DNA of 64,000 nucleotides from Anoplopoma fimbria (taxonomy: Eukaryota; Chordata; Actinopteri; Perciformes; Anoplopomatidae), in NCBI RefSeq assembly GCF_027596085.1, contig NC_072472.1, positions 4,889,245-4,953,244 of the forward strand, given 5' to 3'. Shown one piece after another: positions 34,745-46,266 of this stretch. Both the position numbers and the translations under genes were made by a program. The notes under the pieces were generated by a model. It saw only the letters and a program-made list of their open reading frames with translations. It made no database searches and had not been told where the DNA came from. The number at the start of each line of letters is the position of its first letter. Position 1 is the stretch's first letter.

Positions 34745-34816
34745 TCCTCGTTAGTATAGTGGACAGTATCTCCGCCTGTCACGCGGAAGACCGGGGTTCG
34801 ATTCCCCGACGGGGAG
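34745..34816 (+). tRNA. tRNA-Asp (anticodon GTC)
   Basis: 72-nt cloverleaf. The acceptor stem tcctcgt pairs with acgggga (one G-U), the discriminator base is G, the anticodon loop is ctgtcac, and the T arm is ccggggttcgattcccc with an intact B box. The anticodon stem reads tccgc/gcgga where the common vertebrate form has cccgc/gcggg, a compensatory pair change that supports a functional gene. A Pol III terminator follows within 5 nt. No CCA is encoded, as expected for a eukaryote. Confidence 0.93.
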
Positions 34817-34820
34817 TAAC

Positions 34821-34824
34821 TTTT
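34821..34824 (+). terminator. Pol III terminator of tRNA-Asp
   Basis: TTTT run 5 nt after the mature tRNA end, with further T runs (34827-34851) as backup. Confidence 0.75.
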
Positions 34825-34861
34825 AACTTTTAATTTTATTTTGGTCGGATTTGACTCCATG

Positions 34862-35220
34862 GTGGAACTTTAAGAAACCTGGAGATCTATTACATATTAT
34901 TATTGTCAAGTCTCTTTACTGAGAAAATCTTTATCCGTTTTGTTAAGTTTTGTGGTTAAATGAGACAAAACTAATCTGATTAATCCTTCAGATAATCTAT
35001 TGAAATACAACATGATAATGGAAGATACAAAACACCACAGTGTAGCTTTATCTTTGGTAATTTTCCATGTCTAAAATAGCACTCCATCATCAATTCGATT
35101 TGTCAATTAATTTTCAGCTTTATAAAGTTGCATTTCCTTTAACCAATCTCTATCATGGTTTGAGGAGTGACAATATGTTGATTGGTCAGATGGAGTCACA
35201 TGACAAGTCAGGCTCCTCCA
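34862..35220. other. Intergenic, nothing identified
   Basis: AT-rich sequence between the tRNA gene and the tRNA fragment. No exon, RNA or repeat family recognised. Confidence 0.5.
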
Positions 35221-35250
35221 CATATATAGCCCTTCCCCCTATATAGCCCT

Positions 35251-35622
35251 TCCTCGTTAGTATAGTGCAGTGGTTCTCAAATGGGGGTACGTGTACCCCT
35301 GGGGGTAGGTGAAGGTACTCCAGGGGGTACGTGAGATTTAAAAAATATATATTTAAATTAGCATCCATTCTAAAATCCTTTAAAAATAGTTATTTAATAA
35401 ATATCCAATAAAATATAAGTGTAAGTTCATGAACTGAATTCAATGCAACAATGCAATCTTCAGTGTTGACAGTTTAATAAATCAGACACTGATGGCAGAG
35501 CGCTGTGTATTACATCTTTTTTTCAACCAAAAATGCTTTGCGCTGGTTAGGGGGTACTTGGCTGAAAAAATATTTCACATCACTGAAAAAAGGTTGAGAA
35601 CCACTGGTATAGTGGACAGTAT
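35251..35622 (+). pseudogene. tRNA-Asp 5' fragment interrupted by a hAT-type element
   Basis: The first 17 nt of a tRNA-Asp (tcctcgttagtatagtg, 35251-35267) are followed by the 339-bp insertion. After it gtatagtg is repeated, then gacagtat continues the tRNA sequence to 35622, after which similarity is lost. The fragment matches the first 25 nt of the intact gene at 34745, so this copy was already truncated or decayed. Not functional. Confidence 0.85.
35268..35606. mobile_element. Non-autonomous hAT-type DNA transposon (339 bp)
   Basis: Perfect 13-bp terminal inverted repeats (cagtggttctcaa at the left, ttgagaaccactg at the right) and a perfect 8-bp target-site duplication (gtatagtg at 35260-35267 and 35607-35614). 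An 8-bp duplication and CAGTGGTTCTC-type ends are typical of hAT elements. No transposase is encoded. The internal sequence near the left end (gggggtacgtgtacccctggggg) can form a further hairpin. Confidence 0.9.
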
Positions 35623-35624
35623 AT

Positions 35625-36600
35625 TTTCTATAGTCGGATACGGTTGTAACATAGTTCCATTAAGATCAGTAAGAACCACAAAGAAGCGATTGATTGACAC
35701 AAATATTATTTTGGATACTTTATCTATAGTGTTTATTTGTTTATTTGTACGGTTGGCAAAGCTACAACCACGATGGTTTTTGTCGTTGTGTTATTTCAGT
35801 AAAATTGCATCTCAGTCATTTGTTTGTGTTTTGAAAAAAGGCACAAAGCTTTTGGCTTTGGGTGAAATAGCTATAGGCAAAATCTTTGTTACAAATGTGG
35901 CCCATATAGCAAATGTTGCTGATCAGCAGACACATGTTAAACTGTTACAAAACAAATCCAGTCTAGTCTCCCATCTTCCTGACAAACTTTTAGTCTTAAG
36001 AGGGGTTGTTTCTGAGCTGTATAGTCACTCAAAGACTTCACTCAATGACTGTGAAATTTGAATTTATGTCTTTGTTGCTGTATATTTTCCTAACAGAGGC
36101 ATGTGTCACGTATAGGGATTATATAGAATATTGGTATGTGTTGGGTTTATGATTAAACTCATAAAGGTGTCGTTGGCATACACAAAGGAGAAGCTCTGAC
36201 AGAAGTAATATCTTTCTATTTGTCGCTCTACTGCCCCTCCAATTCCCCCTTAACATAATCTGAATATATATAAACTTGTCTTGTACAGTTAAGTTTTGTA
36301 TGCATAGGATCTTTGTGCATGACAGGACCAGACAACAATAATAAACACAGTTGTTTCCATATTGATTCGACTGCACCTTTAATGTTTTTTTTTTACAAGA
36401 ACACAACACCAACACACAGTTATACATTAGTACATATTTGCACATTTATGAAAAAAGTCAATTTAATCTCATGTTTACATCAACAGTATTAACACCAGCA
36501 AATTCCTCAAGGTTTAAATAAAGTCTGCATATTGTAGAGCTCTTATCATAACCAAATATGTTGTTTATGCACCTTTGCCTTTAATTCATTGTCCCTTCTG
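35625..36600. other. Intergenic, nothing firmly identified
   Basis: A plus-strand open frame runs from the transposon into this region (to 36061), but its start lies inside the transposon. The rest resembles no family I know. Treated as non-coding, possibly an old repeat. Confidence 0.4.
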
Positions 36601-36620
36601 TAACAAAGGTCAGCTATAGT

Positions 36621-37058
36621 CTAGATCTCGGCGATGACCGGTAGTATCGGGGCCTTGAACCTCCTGGATTGTCTGAATGTGGTGCGACAGCCGGACACCA
36701 AGATACGAATGCCTGTCTGTCTTTCTGCTTGTCTGTTAGCTGAGAATGCACTTTCAGTCCGTTTTGCTTCATCTTCCTGTTTTTCAGAGCCCGTTCCTCT
36801 CTCCGCACCACCTTTTGGACCCTGATTTCCATCTGACCCGGAGACAGATGGTCGACGTGAGGAGTCAAAACAGGAAACTTGCCACCCTGTCTTCTTCCCC
36901 TCCTCCGTCCAACCTCTGCGGACAAGCCGGGCTGCAGTGAGGAGGGAGTCCGTCTGGCTGTGCAGCTTCTCCAGGGAGGCTGGGAGCAGAGGCCCAGACA
37001 TGGCCGACATCCCACCAAAGCCAGGAGGCACCGTCTCTGGCTTACTGCTATCCTCCAT
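36621..37058 (-). CDS. Candidate small protein, unrecognised
   Basis: Open frame of 145 codons starting MEDSSKPETVPPGFGG in a favourable context (gggATGg), with an in-frame stop (TGA) shortly upstream and a TAG end. A good acceptor (atttgcag|gtgc) lies at about 37097, so the leader may be spliced. Features: Pro/Gly-rich start, a short helical stretch (SLEKLHSQTDSLLTAARLV), a charged Lys/Glu/Ser middle, and a basic, hydrophobic end (RRFKAPILPVIAEI). No signal peptide or membrane segment. A second minus frame is also open here (MVGCRPCL..., 134 codons), so the choice of frame is an inference. It could be the last exon of a longer gene. Confidence 0.4.
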   Translation of the reverse strand: MEDSSKPETVPPGFGGMSAMSGPLLPASLEKLHSQTDSLLTAARLVRRGWTEEGKKTGWQVSCFDSSRRPSVSGSDGNQGPKGGAERGTGSEKQEDEAKRTESAFSANRQAERQTGIRILVSGCRTTFRQSRRFKAPILPVIAEI

Positions 37059-37822
37059 CCCCCCTGATGTCCCGATGTGTCAGGAACACTTGCAGGTACT
37101 AAAGCACCTGCAAATCACATTAAAACCTTAGATCAGAAGCCATAATGTCAAATAAGATTACATCATTGGTTCCCAACTTGGGGGTCAAAGGCCGCCAAAG
37201 GATAACAAATAAAATTCTGGTACTAAAAGCTTATTAATCATACTCTTTTCTCAATTTGCTTCTTTTTTATTGTTAAGTTGCAAGCCGCGCTTCTTTTTAA
37301 ATGGTGCAAAAAGTTGGGAAACCTGGAACACTAAGTAATGCATTTTTAGATTAAAAGGAAAAGAACGAGAATAAATCGAAGCCATGTGTAGTCGAGGCCT
37401 AAATCAGCAATATTAGGATTCATTCGGAGTCAAGTTTCTATCTTCGCAATGAACTTAAATCCATTATTAACTCTAGTTTTAGCTCTGTTTTGGTCTCCAT
37501 CAACTCCTCAGAAAAACACATATATACGGCTCTTTAGCTACTAAATGTTTCACTAAGTTCATGGTTGCTATATGGTTTCTTATTGTGTATCAACGAGCTG
37601 GAAGATGCTGAAATATTCTGAGACATTAATGCTGCAGCTGAGACAGTCTCTGTGTTTTCATCAGTTCTCCACTAGGAGGAGGTAGAGGTCAAGTGAAAGA
37701 CTGTCACAAGAGAAACCAGTACAGTCAATGTCAGATCACACACTCTTGAATAGAGCTTTTTCTCCTTTTTCTCCATGTTTAGTCATGTTTCAATGTGTAA
37801 ATGAACCAACCGATTTGAACTA

Positions 37823-37918
37823 ACCTGTTGGTACTGAAGCGGTGGATGCAGAATTGTGGAGTCTTCAGTTGTGGAGAGCAGACTGAGGAAGTGCTGGATG
37901 TGCAGGAAGCTCAGGGCT
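37823..37918 (-). other. Candidate exon upstream of the small minus-strand gene
   Basis: Bounded by an acceptor-like ctctgcag and a donor (caacag|gttag) on the minus strand; one frame reads LSFLHIQHFLSLLST. It could splice to the acceptor at about 37097, giving 5' leader or extra coding sequence. Weak evidence; no family recognised. Confidence 0.25.
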
Positions 37919-37929
37919 GCAGAGGGGCT

Positions 37930-39080
37930 GGATGAAGAAAAAAAAAATTCTAGTTGAGATTCCAACGTTTCCAAACTATTCCTTAATCATTAGCCCGCAA
38001 TTTGCAAAAACAATACATCATTTTAATTTGATGGAATGTAGCAGCCATAAAAAAGTCTTGAGTTTAATGCTTCACTCTATAAAAACATCATAAATAGTAG
38101 CGAAGAGTTAAAACAAGTTCATGCAGAATACATCTGGTAATTTTAGACAAAGTAAAATATTTTTTCAGACCTTTAAGCTACTTAAAGGGAAATAAAAACA
38201 GGTTTGCTAAATGATTCATTTCATTCAAGCTTTTAGCAACTCTTTGAAGCTATTAAATCTCACCAATCTCATCAATCCATCCTGATTACAACAAACAAGC
38301 TCATTTTAAGAAGTCTTTTAAGTATATTTTACTTAATCTAAGTAGTAACCACGTGTGCAAATGTCCAACCACATGTGCTCACACCAGTTTATGAGGTGTT
38401 TCTTCATCAGATGTCTTATCTGCATATGTAAATATGTATCTAAAAGCATGTAGCAATCATGCAAAAAATAGCCTCAGTTTTTCTGCATATTTACATTTTT
38501 TTTTTTTTTTACATATAAGTATTCACATAAATTGTCGCACAGGTGTATATTCAGGTAATACCAGATTTCAGTGGGAGATCCTCATTTCTGTCGTCTCTTC
38601 TTTCCTCTCGGGAATTAATGAGTCACTACTGCTCTCTCTGTCTGACCCCCTTTCTCTCTCCTCTCTCTCTCTTTCTCCCCCCTCTCTCACTATATAAGTG
38701 AGCTTTACTGGTGCAAAGTTCAGTTCTGAATATTGTCAACTATGTGGTAGAAATCTGTAATGAATGAAATCAAGAGAAACTGGGTCATGCATAACTATAA
38801 AAGTATAACAGTAGTAGTGCAATTGTAAAATATTGCATGTCCTATTGTATATTTTGCATTTAACATTGAAACACCGAAGCAATAGAAAAGAAGTGAAAAA
38901 AAAAATCCAAGTCAATTGTCAAGCTCGTTCTTGAGCATTCAATCATGGCACGTGGTATTCATCTTCAGATTCTTAGTTGTTATGGAGATGTACGTATCTG
39001 TTCATGTGTGAGTTGTAGCTGTTATGCTTTCGTCCATATCACCTTTGAAGCTTCTTCTCCAGCCCGAGAATGTCTTTGGC
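37930..39080. other. Intergenic, with a pyrimidine-rich block
   Basis: AT-rich sequence without recognised exons. A CT-rich stretch (ctctctctc type) occupies about 38627-38692. Confidence 0.5.
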
Positions 39081-39084
39081 AGCT

Positions 39085-39357
39085 GTTTTAGGCGGAAAAA
39101 AGCTCTGATTAACCCACTATGCTTCCTGCCCAGCACCAAACCATGGACTGACAAAGTATGAGACTAGCTGGTGAACAAAGTGGAGCATTTAGCAGCTTAA
39201 GAAACAGATATGTTTTTGACAGGAGCTGGTGGAGACCAAAACAGAGCTTCTACAGACTTCATCAGGTGGCCAGAAACATAACTTTAAATGAATGTTGCTC
39301 TGTGTTTACTCGATATTTAAAACAGTTTGCTAACATTTTCGCCCCCTAGTGGCAGAT
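39085..39357 (+). repeat. Dispersed repeat family A, copy 1
   Basis: Shares with 48171-48366 the blocks ggagctggtggagaccaaa, agcagcttaagaaacagatat-like sequence and the end cgccccctagtggc. The ccccctagtggc end is common to many fish repeats. No ORF. Confidence 0.6.
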
Positions 39358-39359
39358 AA

Positions 39360-42300
39360 TAATGCAGGTTTAATTCAAAATACTGAAAACGTAAATGCCG
39401 ACATTTTCAATATTCAGACCTTTTTACTAACTAACTGAGTTGCTAATACAGAAACATAAACAAAAATCGCAGGAGAGGATATTTTGGGGAAAACTAAGAA
39501 AATGTTTCCTTTTTATTTAGCGCTATTGCTTTCCTTTCAAAACATATTTGTTTCAAATAAGTTGTTAATAAGCAGAACATTTAGAAGACAGGTTTCCTGT
39601 AGCGGCTGCATGCATCATGTCTTTCAAATTAATCTTACAATCCTGTTTTATCTGCACTCAATCCGCTTATTGCTGAACTCGACCACCTTTGGGGGATTTC
39701 GTACAAAAGGTGAAGATTATATTGACTGTAGTTGGACTGTGACCTCATTCTTTGGGGCTGCTGCTCTGCTGTCTGTTTGCTCTGTTCAGACAGTCGCTCT
39801 CTGTTCTTCACCTCCTCTGGAGTTCAACTGGTTGGACACCAATGGTTTAAGGTCTGCGTGTCTGTTGAGTGACCACATATTTGATTAATAATATATTGTC
39901 TCAAAATACAACCCAGGTGTTTTTATTGTCTTTGATTAACTGCATTGTGTTATTTTCTATTAAAATGTTTGCAGCAGCCTGTTGCACTTGCATGAACAAG
40001 TATTAATATACAAGTCAAGAGCACGAGGTTGTTGTAATCCTAACTGCTTTTGACTATTCCACTAGCAGCTTTCCCCTCCATTAATAGAGCTCCTCAAATA
40101 GACCTGTACAGAGGGAACAATTGAGAGCTGTGTCACAGTAAAGCCGGGTTTCACTCAGTTTCTGCTGGCTCACGGTCAATCTGGGTCAAAGGTAATGGGA
40201 AAGCTGCTGAATTCAAACTCATATTTGTCAAATCCCTTGAAAAGAACAAATCAAACAATACATTGATGAAAATAACAAATCTTGTTTCTTTAGAAACAAC
40301 AAAGAAAAACTAAAATCATTACATTCTTTAGAAACAACAAAAAACAAGCTGTATATTTATGCTATAAACTGATTAATCTTCAGAAAGTATTGGGAAATAT
40401 GTTGGGGTTTTTTTTATTCATCGACAAGAAAAATACTTCAAGGCATAATATTCAAATAAGGAAAAAATAATACATAAATCTCAATGAGTCTTACCTCATA
40501 AATTCTTAAAGCCTTTTCATCAGTGTCACCATTTAGATTGCTCACATTTCTTGCATTTTTCCTGTGACAATAACTTTGACAGCTACTTACTTTGTGCCTA
40601 CGGGCAAGCTTAAGTTAAAGATCTGTCACAAAGTTGTTCAGTAAAAAGCAAAGAGTTTCTCATGTTTCTGCTGACCCTCTCTCTCTTATTCCTGCTTTTA
40701 TGGACATGAATGAAGTAGAGCAACTGTTGCAGATGAGCTGTTAGGGAATGATTTCAATATGACAGTGTGGTCAAAGAAAGTCTCAGCATTTAATTATTTA
40801 ATGGAGGCTTATGTATTTACTTCAGAAATACCCCACTATTTCCACATTAACATCGGTAGCTAGCCCACATTATGTTTGGATTTCCACAAATAAGTCATTT
40901 GTCCTGCTGCAGGAAGCTGATGATGAACCCAGTTTAAAGTAAACAAGGTCAATGAGAGGTGAGGACAGTTCTGAAACTCTAACATTAACACAAAAGTGAA
41001 AAATAAAATGGGGATAAAAAACAAATAAGGTCCTGATTGTGCACCTGACTCTCTCGAAGAAGGCAATCCCCCCACAAAATGACCAGTTTTTATTTCAAAT
41101 TTGAAAACAATTAAATATCCTCTAGCATACATACACAAAGGTTTAAGGTGTGCGTTTTTGTTGAGTGACATCCAGCCTTTGCAACTGAGGAGCAGGGTCA
41201 AAGTCATTGTCTGTATGTTTGGTTCAATATATGAATTGGATCTCATGCAGGAACCCTTTCGCAAAGACATTCTCTATTAACTACAAGAGATTACTAGTTA
41301 CATGACTAGTTACACTAGTTACTGACGTGGTTCGGCAATAGCATTGTGGTTTCCCGCGCTAAGGCAAGAGTGTGTGGATGATGAATTAAGTTGTTTTGTT
41401 TGTTTTAGTCGTCAGTATTACACCTAACCTCACTAAGTCCGTGACTTGCCGCATGTCGGTTTAGTTTATAAGGAGGTCCACCCTCTAAAAAGGTCACAAT
41501 AGCAACAGTTCACATAAAAATGGCCGCCGCTCTGACCATCCTGCTACGATGGTTTGTATGGGAATGTCAGTTCCACTATTTTATTTATATTTTCAGAATG
41601 CTCCTTTGACATTGTGAGTAACTGTGACTTAATGTATCACTCTACTTTAAAGGATGTGGAGCAGGTAATCACTGAGGCATTCAGGTTTCTTTGTCAGCTG
41701 AACAGGAATGCAGGGTAGGGCGTGTATCTACTGAGATGAGTTTTTGTTTATGAGTATTGATGTTAACTCAAATCTCTGTTTTTTTTTGTTACATTTAATC
41801 TTCCAGAAAGTATTTAGGACACAATCTTAAATCTTTATAGGCGCCAAATGTCTACGGGTGAGGAAAGAGCGAAATAACTAACCACCAATGAATTCATCAG
41901 CATTTGTCTGCTGTCAACATTTTTTGAAACGCCCTTCTATGCTCGTTATTTTTATGTGGACTTCAGCCAATACCAGTGTTTTGTACATCCACAGCCTTTA
42001 CTGTGGTTTGTGGCTTGCAGTTGCTGTTGTTCCTCATTTCTTAATGGCAATTAAAAGATGGGAGAGGTTTATTTATTTCGCCATTCCTGCCTCGACTTTC
42101 TAAAGGAGAACAAACAGGTGACCTTTTGATCCCAAAACCACATGTTTGCCTCACTTCCACCTGTTCAATTATTCACATAATGATGAGACGAAAGAGATAT
42201 TTAGCTGCTCCCCAACTCCCATGTTTAGAAACCAAAGTTCACAATGAAGCTCTGAGTTTAAGAGACCGTTCCTGACAGATAAAATACAAAGGAAGCGTGA

Positions 42301-42590
42301 CGTTTTTATTCCAGCGAATAAGCTCTTAGGCAGGTCAGATGTGGGAGGTTGGGCATGCTCGGGCGTGTTGGAGTTTGACGCCTGAAATCTTAACCAAGTC
42401 ATGATTAATTAAATCAACCAAACCTGAACGATGGAGGAGAGAAAACACTTGTATGAGTTACTATATGATTGGTTTTATTGGGTTTATTTTGGATCCAAAC
42501 AAGCATGTTGTTTCAATCAGGTTTGAACAATAGATGAGGAACGTCAAAGTCAGGCTGTCAGCTATAACACTGCAATTATGAAATAATCCC
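39360..42590. other. Gene-poor stretch, nothing supported
   Basis: Short open frames on both strands, none with motifs, start context or splice support. No RNA gene seen. Confidence 0.4.
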
Positions 42591-42592
42591 CA

Positions 42593-42666
42593 AAACCAAA
42601 ATGGCCACCGCCTAAATGCAGAACTCGAGGCTTCAAAACGGCCGTTCACAAACCAATGGGTCACTC
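42593..42666 (-). repeat. Dispersed repeat family B, copy 1 (fragment)
   Basis: On the minus strand it reads gtgacccattggtttgtgaa ... ttgaagcctcgagttctgca ... ccattttgg, matching the start of the copy at 61408. This family is familiar from teleost genomes. Confidence 0.55.
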
Positions 42667-43299
42667 AACCACTTCCTATATACGGTTTAATGGTGATTGG
42701 ATGTCAATCAGGAGTAAATATATTTTTTTTTATATGACTTAAGAAAATAAAATATCCACCTATAAGCTAAAAGGTCACCTGACACATCTTCTTCCTGCTA
42801 GCTTTAGCTACAGGTCAAAAACTACAAGTAGCTCCTAAGTCTTCCTTTACAAAGTCTGCCTAACTATATTGCATATATTGCATAAACACTTCATGCCTCA
42901 GCATCATGCACGAAGAGTTGAGATAACAAGAACGCTTATTAAAACCAGGTGTAAGCAGTGTTTGCAGATAATATACCTGGATACAGATCACATGGTAACA
43001 CCAGGTGTGAGTGAACCCTTTGAGACAACCTCAGTGTGGTGTGTTTAAGCATATTTTCATTATTGTTTGTCTCTGTTTGAAATAGTTTACATGTTAAACT
43101 CCAGGAAGATAACATCCAGAACTTTGTGTTTCAGGAGAAACAATGCCATGACGTGTGTTTGCCGTTGCTCGTGTCACGGCCAAGCCCTCTGCTTTTTGGA
43201 ATTAATAATAGTAAAGTGAGGCAAGCGGAGCGCAGGACGGACTGGTCTGTCCGGTTTGTCCTCTCAGGTGTTCAGTTGTCTGCAGGTATTTCTGAACAG

Positions 43300-43383
43300 A
43301 CGGAGCAATGACAGGTTAACAGTGCAGATATCAGCTGTGACAGGACGTCCGACCCAGAGCTCTCTCATCGCACGAATACACAG
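43300..43383 (+). other. Candidate 5' untranslated exon of the PLAC8/cornifelin-like gene
   Basis: A strong donor (cacag|gtgagtc) at 43383/43384 lies about 590 bp before the coding exon 1 acceptor. The sequence before it (ccgacccagagctctctcat) has the higher GC content usual near fish transcription starts. Left border uncertain. Confidence 0.35.
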
Positions 43384-43972
43384 GTGAGTCGTTAAATGTG
43401 ATTGTTTTAGGAGCAAACCTCCTAATTATAATACACAAATACGAGTCTGTATACATATATTCTTTTATTAGTCTTAACCTGTCCATATTTGTGTCATCCG
43501 ATTTGTCTTACATGTAATGATTTTAGTTTTTCTTTGTAAAGCACTTTGTGACATTTGCTTTAAAGCAATTTGCCATGAAATATTATTAGAATTACATTTG
43601 TTATTTGTATGTCCAGTCAGTCTAATGTGTACTATTTAGACTTTTAGCATTTTATTTCTTATGCAGATACCTTTCAAGCATCTGTATCCTCATCAACTTC
43701 TAAGGAATGAGCTATCATTAAGCTCTTCTCAAACCACAACATCCTACAGAAAAGATTCTCTTTATCTGTAAAATTGTCTTTTGTTCCAGAGGTTTTTTAC
43801 CACTGAAAGTACAAAACACACTTGACATTTCGTTATCCTTTTGTTAGTTTGATTTTGAAGCCAGCTCCCATGAATTCACACACTTTGTGTATTCTAGTAT
43901 TTTGTAAAAGTGACATTAGTAAGCACATGTAACGTGAACTCTACATCCTGGTTTCCTCCTTTAGAAGCCGTC

Positions 43973-46266
43973 ATGACTTCAAAGATGGTGATCAGGCAGC
44001 CTCAGCCTGTGATGGACGCCCAAGGGTCTGACAAGTGGGGATCTGGGATATGTGACTGCTGTCAAGACATACCCGAGTGTAAGTTATATTATCACACAAG
44101 TGCTGGACGCTTAACTGATGAAAAGGTTTATGAAATCACTATTACTAATCGTTCAACGGTTTGATGATCTCAAACAAGTCTTTCTCTGTAGTTTTACAAT
44201 AAATTCAAAACACAAACTGATGACCAGCTACATTATTATTATTGACAATATCTCTCTCATTATCATGCTCCATTTAACTTTCTATTTTAGTATTTTTTAG
44301 GCACTGGTGTCAGTATCACTTCTTATACACTTTATATCTTCAATCTTTGTTGTGATTTATTTTTTTCTATTTTAGTCGAATTTTTACTTTATTTATTTAC
44401 CATACTCTTATTTATTTTCTATTCTATTTTGCAATGGTGTCAGTATTTCTTATTTTACACTTAATTACTTTTATTCTATTGTTCATTTATGTTTATTTTT
44501 ATTCAATTTCTAAAAATATTTTTCTGTTGAAAACTAATTACCTAATTAAAATAATTACCTTCGGGATTAATAAAGTCATATTTTATATCTTATCTTTTTT
44601 TTATATTATCTTATTAAACACATGGTATTCTATTCAATCTTATTTGTTAATTTAAAAACCAAAGAAACTCCAAAATGAGACAGACACAAATCCATGTTCA
44701 TGATTAGACCAACACATCTGAAATAAGAGAAAGAATGACTCATTAGTGTTGGAATGACAGAAGACAGAGAAAGAACAGGACATCCATTATCTTCCTCATA
44801 TCTTGATTCGTTGTTTGTTTTTCTTTTATCTGTACCAGTGTGTTTATCTGTCCATGTTTCTGCTGGTTAAGGTTGCTTCGCTTTCTGGTGCTGTCCCTGC
44901 TTCGCCTGCATAACCACCAAGAGATACGGACAGTGTGTTTGTCTCCCACTGCTGGACATCTTTGGCATCATCCCTCCCATCAACATGTCCATGAGGGTCT
45001 CCATGCGGCAGCGCTATGGCATCAAAGTAAGGCCAAAATTCAAATCTTAGAGCCCTGTGGTTGCCTTCAAATCCCATCTTTCCCTATCTGTTATTTAATG
45101 GAAATTGAAGGGAGAAAAGTCACCCACTAAACGTTTAAAATAAACAAGTCCTCTATAACTTGCATAAGAAGAGTGAAGCTCAGGAAGTGTTACATTTCCA
45201 GGTGTTACCAGCTCTGATATTGATCTATTTCACAATTCCCATATGCTTAAGAGAAGAAGAGCATATCAAATGTATGGGTTACGTAAATTTTGACAGGGAC
45301 AATCACACTTCTTGAATTGGGTTTTGAAAACTTGTGTTTTATCAACTGCCACCATACTTAATGGTTCACAAACAAAACTACTTAAATAGACTTGAAATAT
45401 CAAGTATTAGTAAAGCTACAACCTTTATTATCACGTACTAAATAACATAGCACAGCAAAGGTATATGTGTGTGACATTTACACATTTGATGAAGAACGCA
45501 CAAGGCCTGCAGTATGTAGTAGCACAAAAACAGATGTATTTACCTGATAAAATGCCTTTGAAAAATCATTAAAAATCATTAATATTTTAGATTGGACAAG
45601 TTTGTGAATTCAATTCAGAAAATTAACATAGAAATGATACAGTAAGAGAAAAAATCAGATATAAATATGCAATATTGACATGTACATATCATTGCTGTAC
45701 ATAGTAACGTGTTTTATTCCTTTTGTATATTTTTATGTTGTACATTGTTGTTATTATTATTATTACTATTATACACTGCTGCTGGCTAGCTGAGAGCTGC
45801 CAAACGGAATTTCGTTGTTCACTACAATGACAATAAAAAACACTTTATCTTTATCTTCAAACCAAGAATAATACATATTTCCAGATTTTAGGGTTCCTAC
45901 ATTTCCTTTTTTCCAAATATGAAACATTTTCCAGACTTTGATCCTTTAAATTGACCTCATAGTTTTGGCCAGTTGATGTGCATAAAAATGAAAAAAAAAA
46001 AGCATGTTTTGTTCCTCCTGAGACAACATGAAGAAATGAATTTGGAGGGAGAAAATGACTAAACAGACGAAGGAAATATGTATAAAAATATATGTGAAAA
46101 ATTCAACACCTGTTGACCAGAAATCATTGTATTTTTCTTGCAGGACACCATGTGCAGGGACTGCCTGTACGCCACCTGCTGTGCGTCTTGCAGCTGGTGT
46201 CAGATGTCCAGAGAGATGAGCGAAAGAAAAATCCCCATCGTTCTGATCAGCGCCAAGAACACATGA
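43973..46266 (+). CDS. PLAC8/cornifelin-like Cys-rich protein (three coding exons)
   Basis: Exons 43973-44078, 44872-45026 and 46144-46266 join in frame (384 nt, 127 residues), all with GT/AG introns and phases that fit. The protein starts MTSKMVIRQPQPVMDAQG, has WGSGICDCCQDIPEC, then the Cys-rich block FWCCPCFACITTKRYGQC, RVSMRQRYGIK, and CRDCLYATCCASCSWCQMSRE near the end. This is the layout of the PLAC8 (onzin)/cornifelin family: a W-x-x-G-x-C-D-C-C start, a CCPC core, an R-x-R-Y-G-I motif and a C-terminal CxxC...CxxCQ block. Family members are small Cys-rich proteins, linked with the cornified envelope (cornifelin) or cell growth and autophagy (PLAC8). In fish the family includes cornifelin-homolog and ponzr-type genes; which one this is cannot be settled by eye. 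The ATG lies 8 nt into an exon that begins after cctttag, so a 5' non-coding exon is expected. Confidence 0.93.
44280..44600 (+). repeat. Repeat family C, copy 1 (in intron 1), LINE/SINE-tail-like
   Basis: AT-rich block ending ccttcgggattaataaagt, the kind of 3' tail found on fish retroposons. A second copy lies at 55310-55560 with similar order (cactggtgtcagtatcactt against cactagtcttagtattactt). Confidence 0.55.
45690..45860 (+). repeat. Retroposon 3' tail in intron 2
   Basis: Contains ggaatttcgttgttcactac followed by aatgacaataaaaaacactt, a typical LINE 3' end in fish, preceded by a (TTA)n stretch. Confidence 0.6.

Noticed and set aside
35492..36061. 189-codon plus-strand frame
   Set aside because: It starts inside the hAT-type element and crosses its end and the tRNA fragment; it shows no motif.
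39484..39888. 134-codon plus-strand frame
   Set aside because: It has no domain, no splice support and the composition of random AT-rich sequence.
43126..43311. Small plus-strand frame (61 codons) upstream of the PLAC8-like gene
   Set aside because: It does not join in frame to the coding exon and lies where a 5' leader is more likely.
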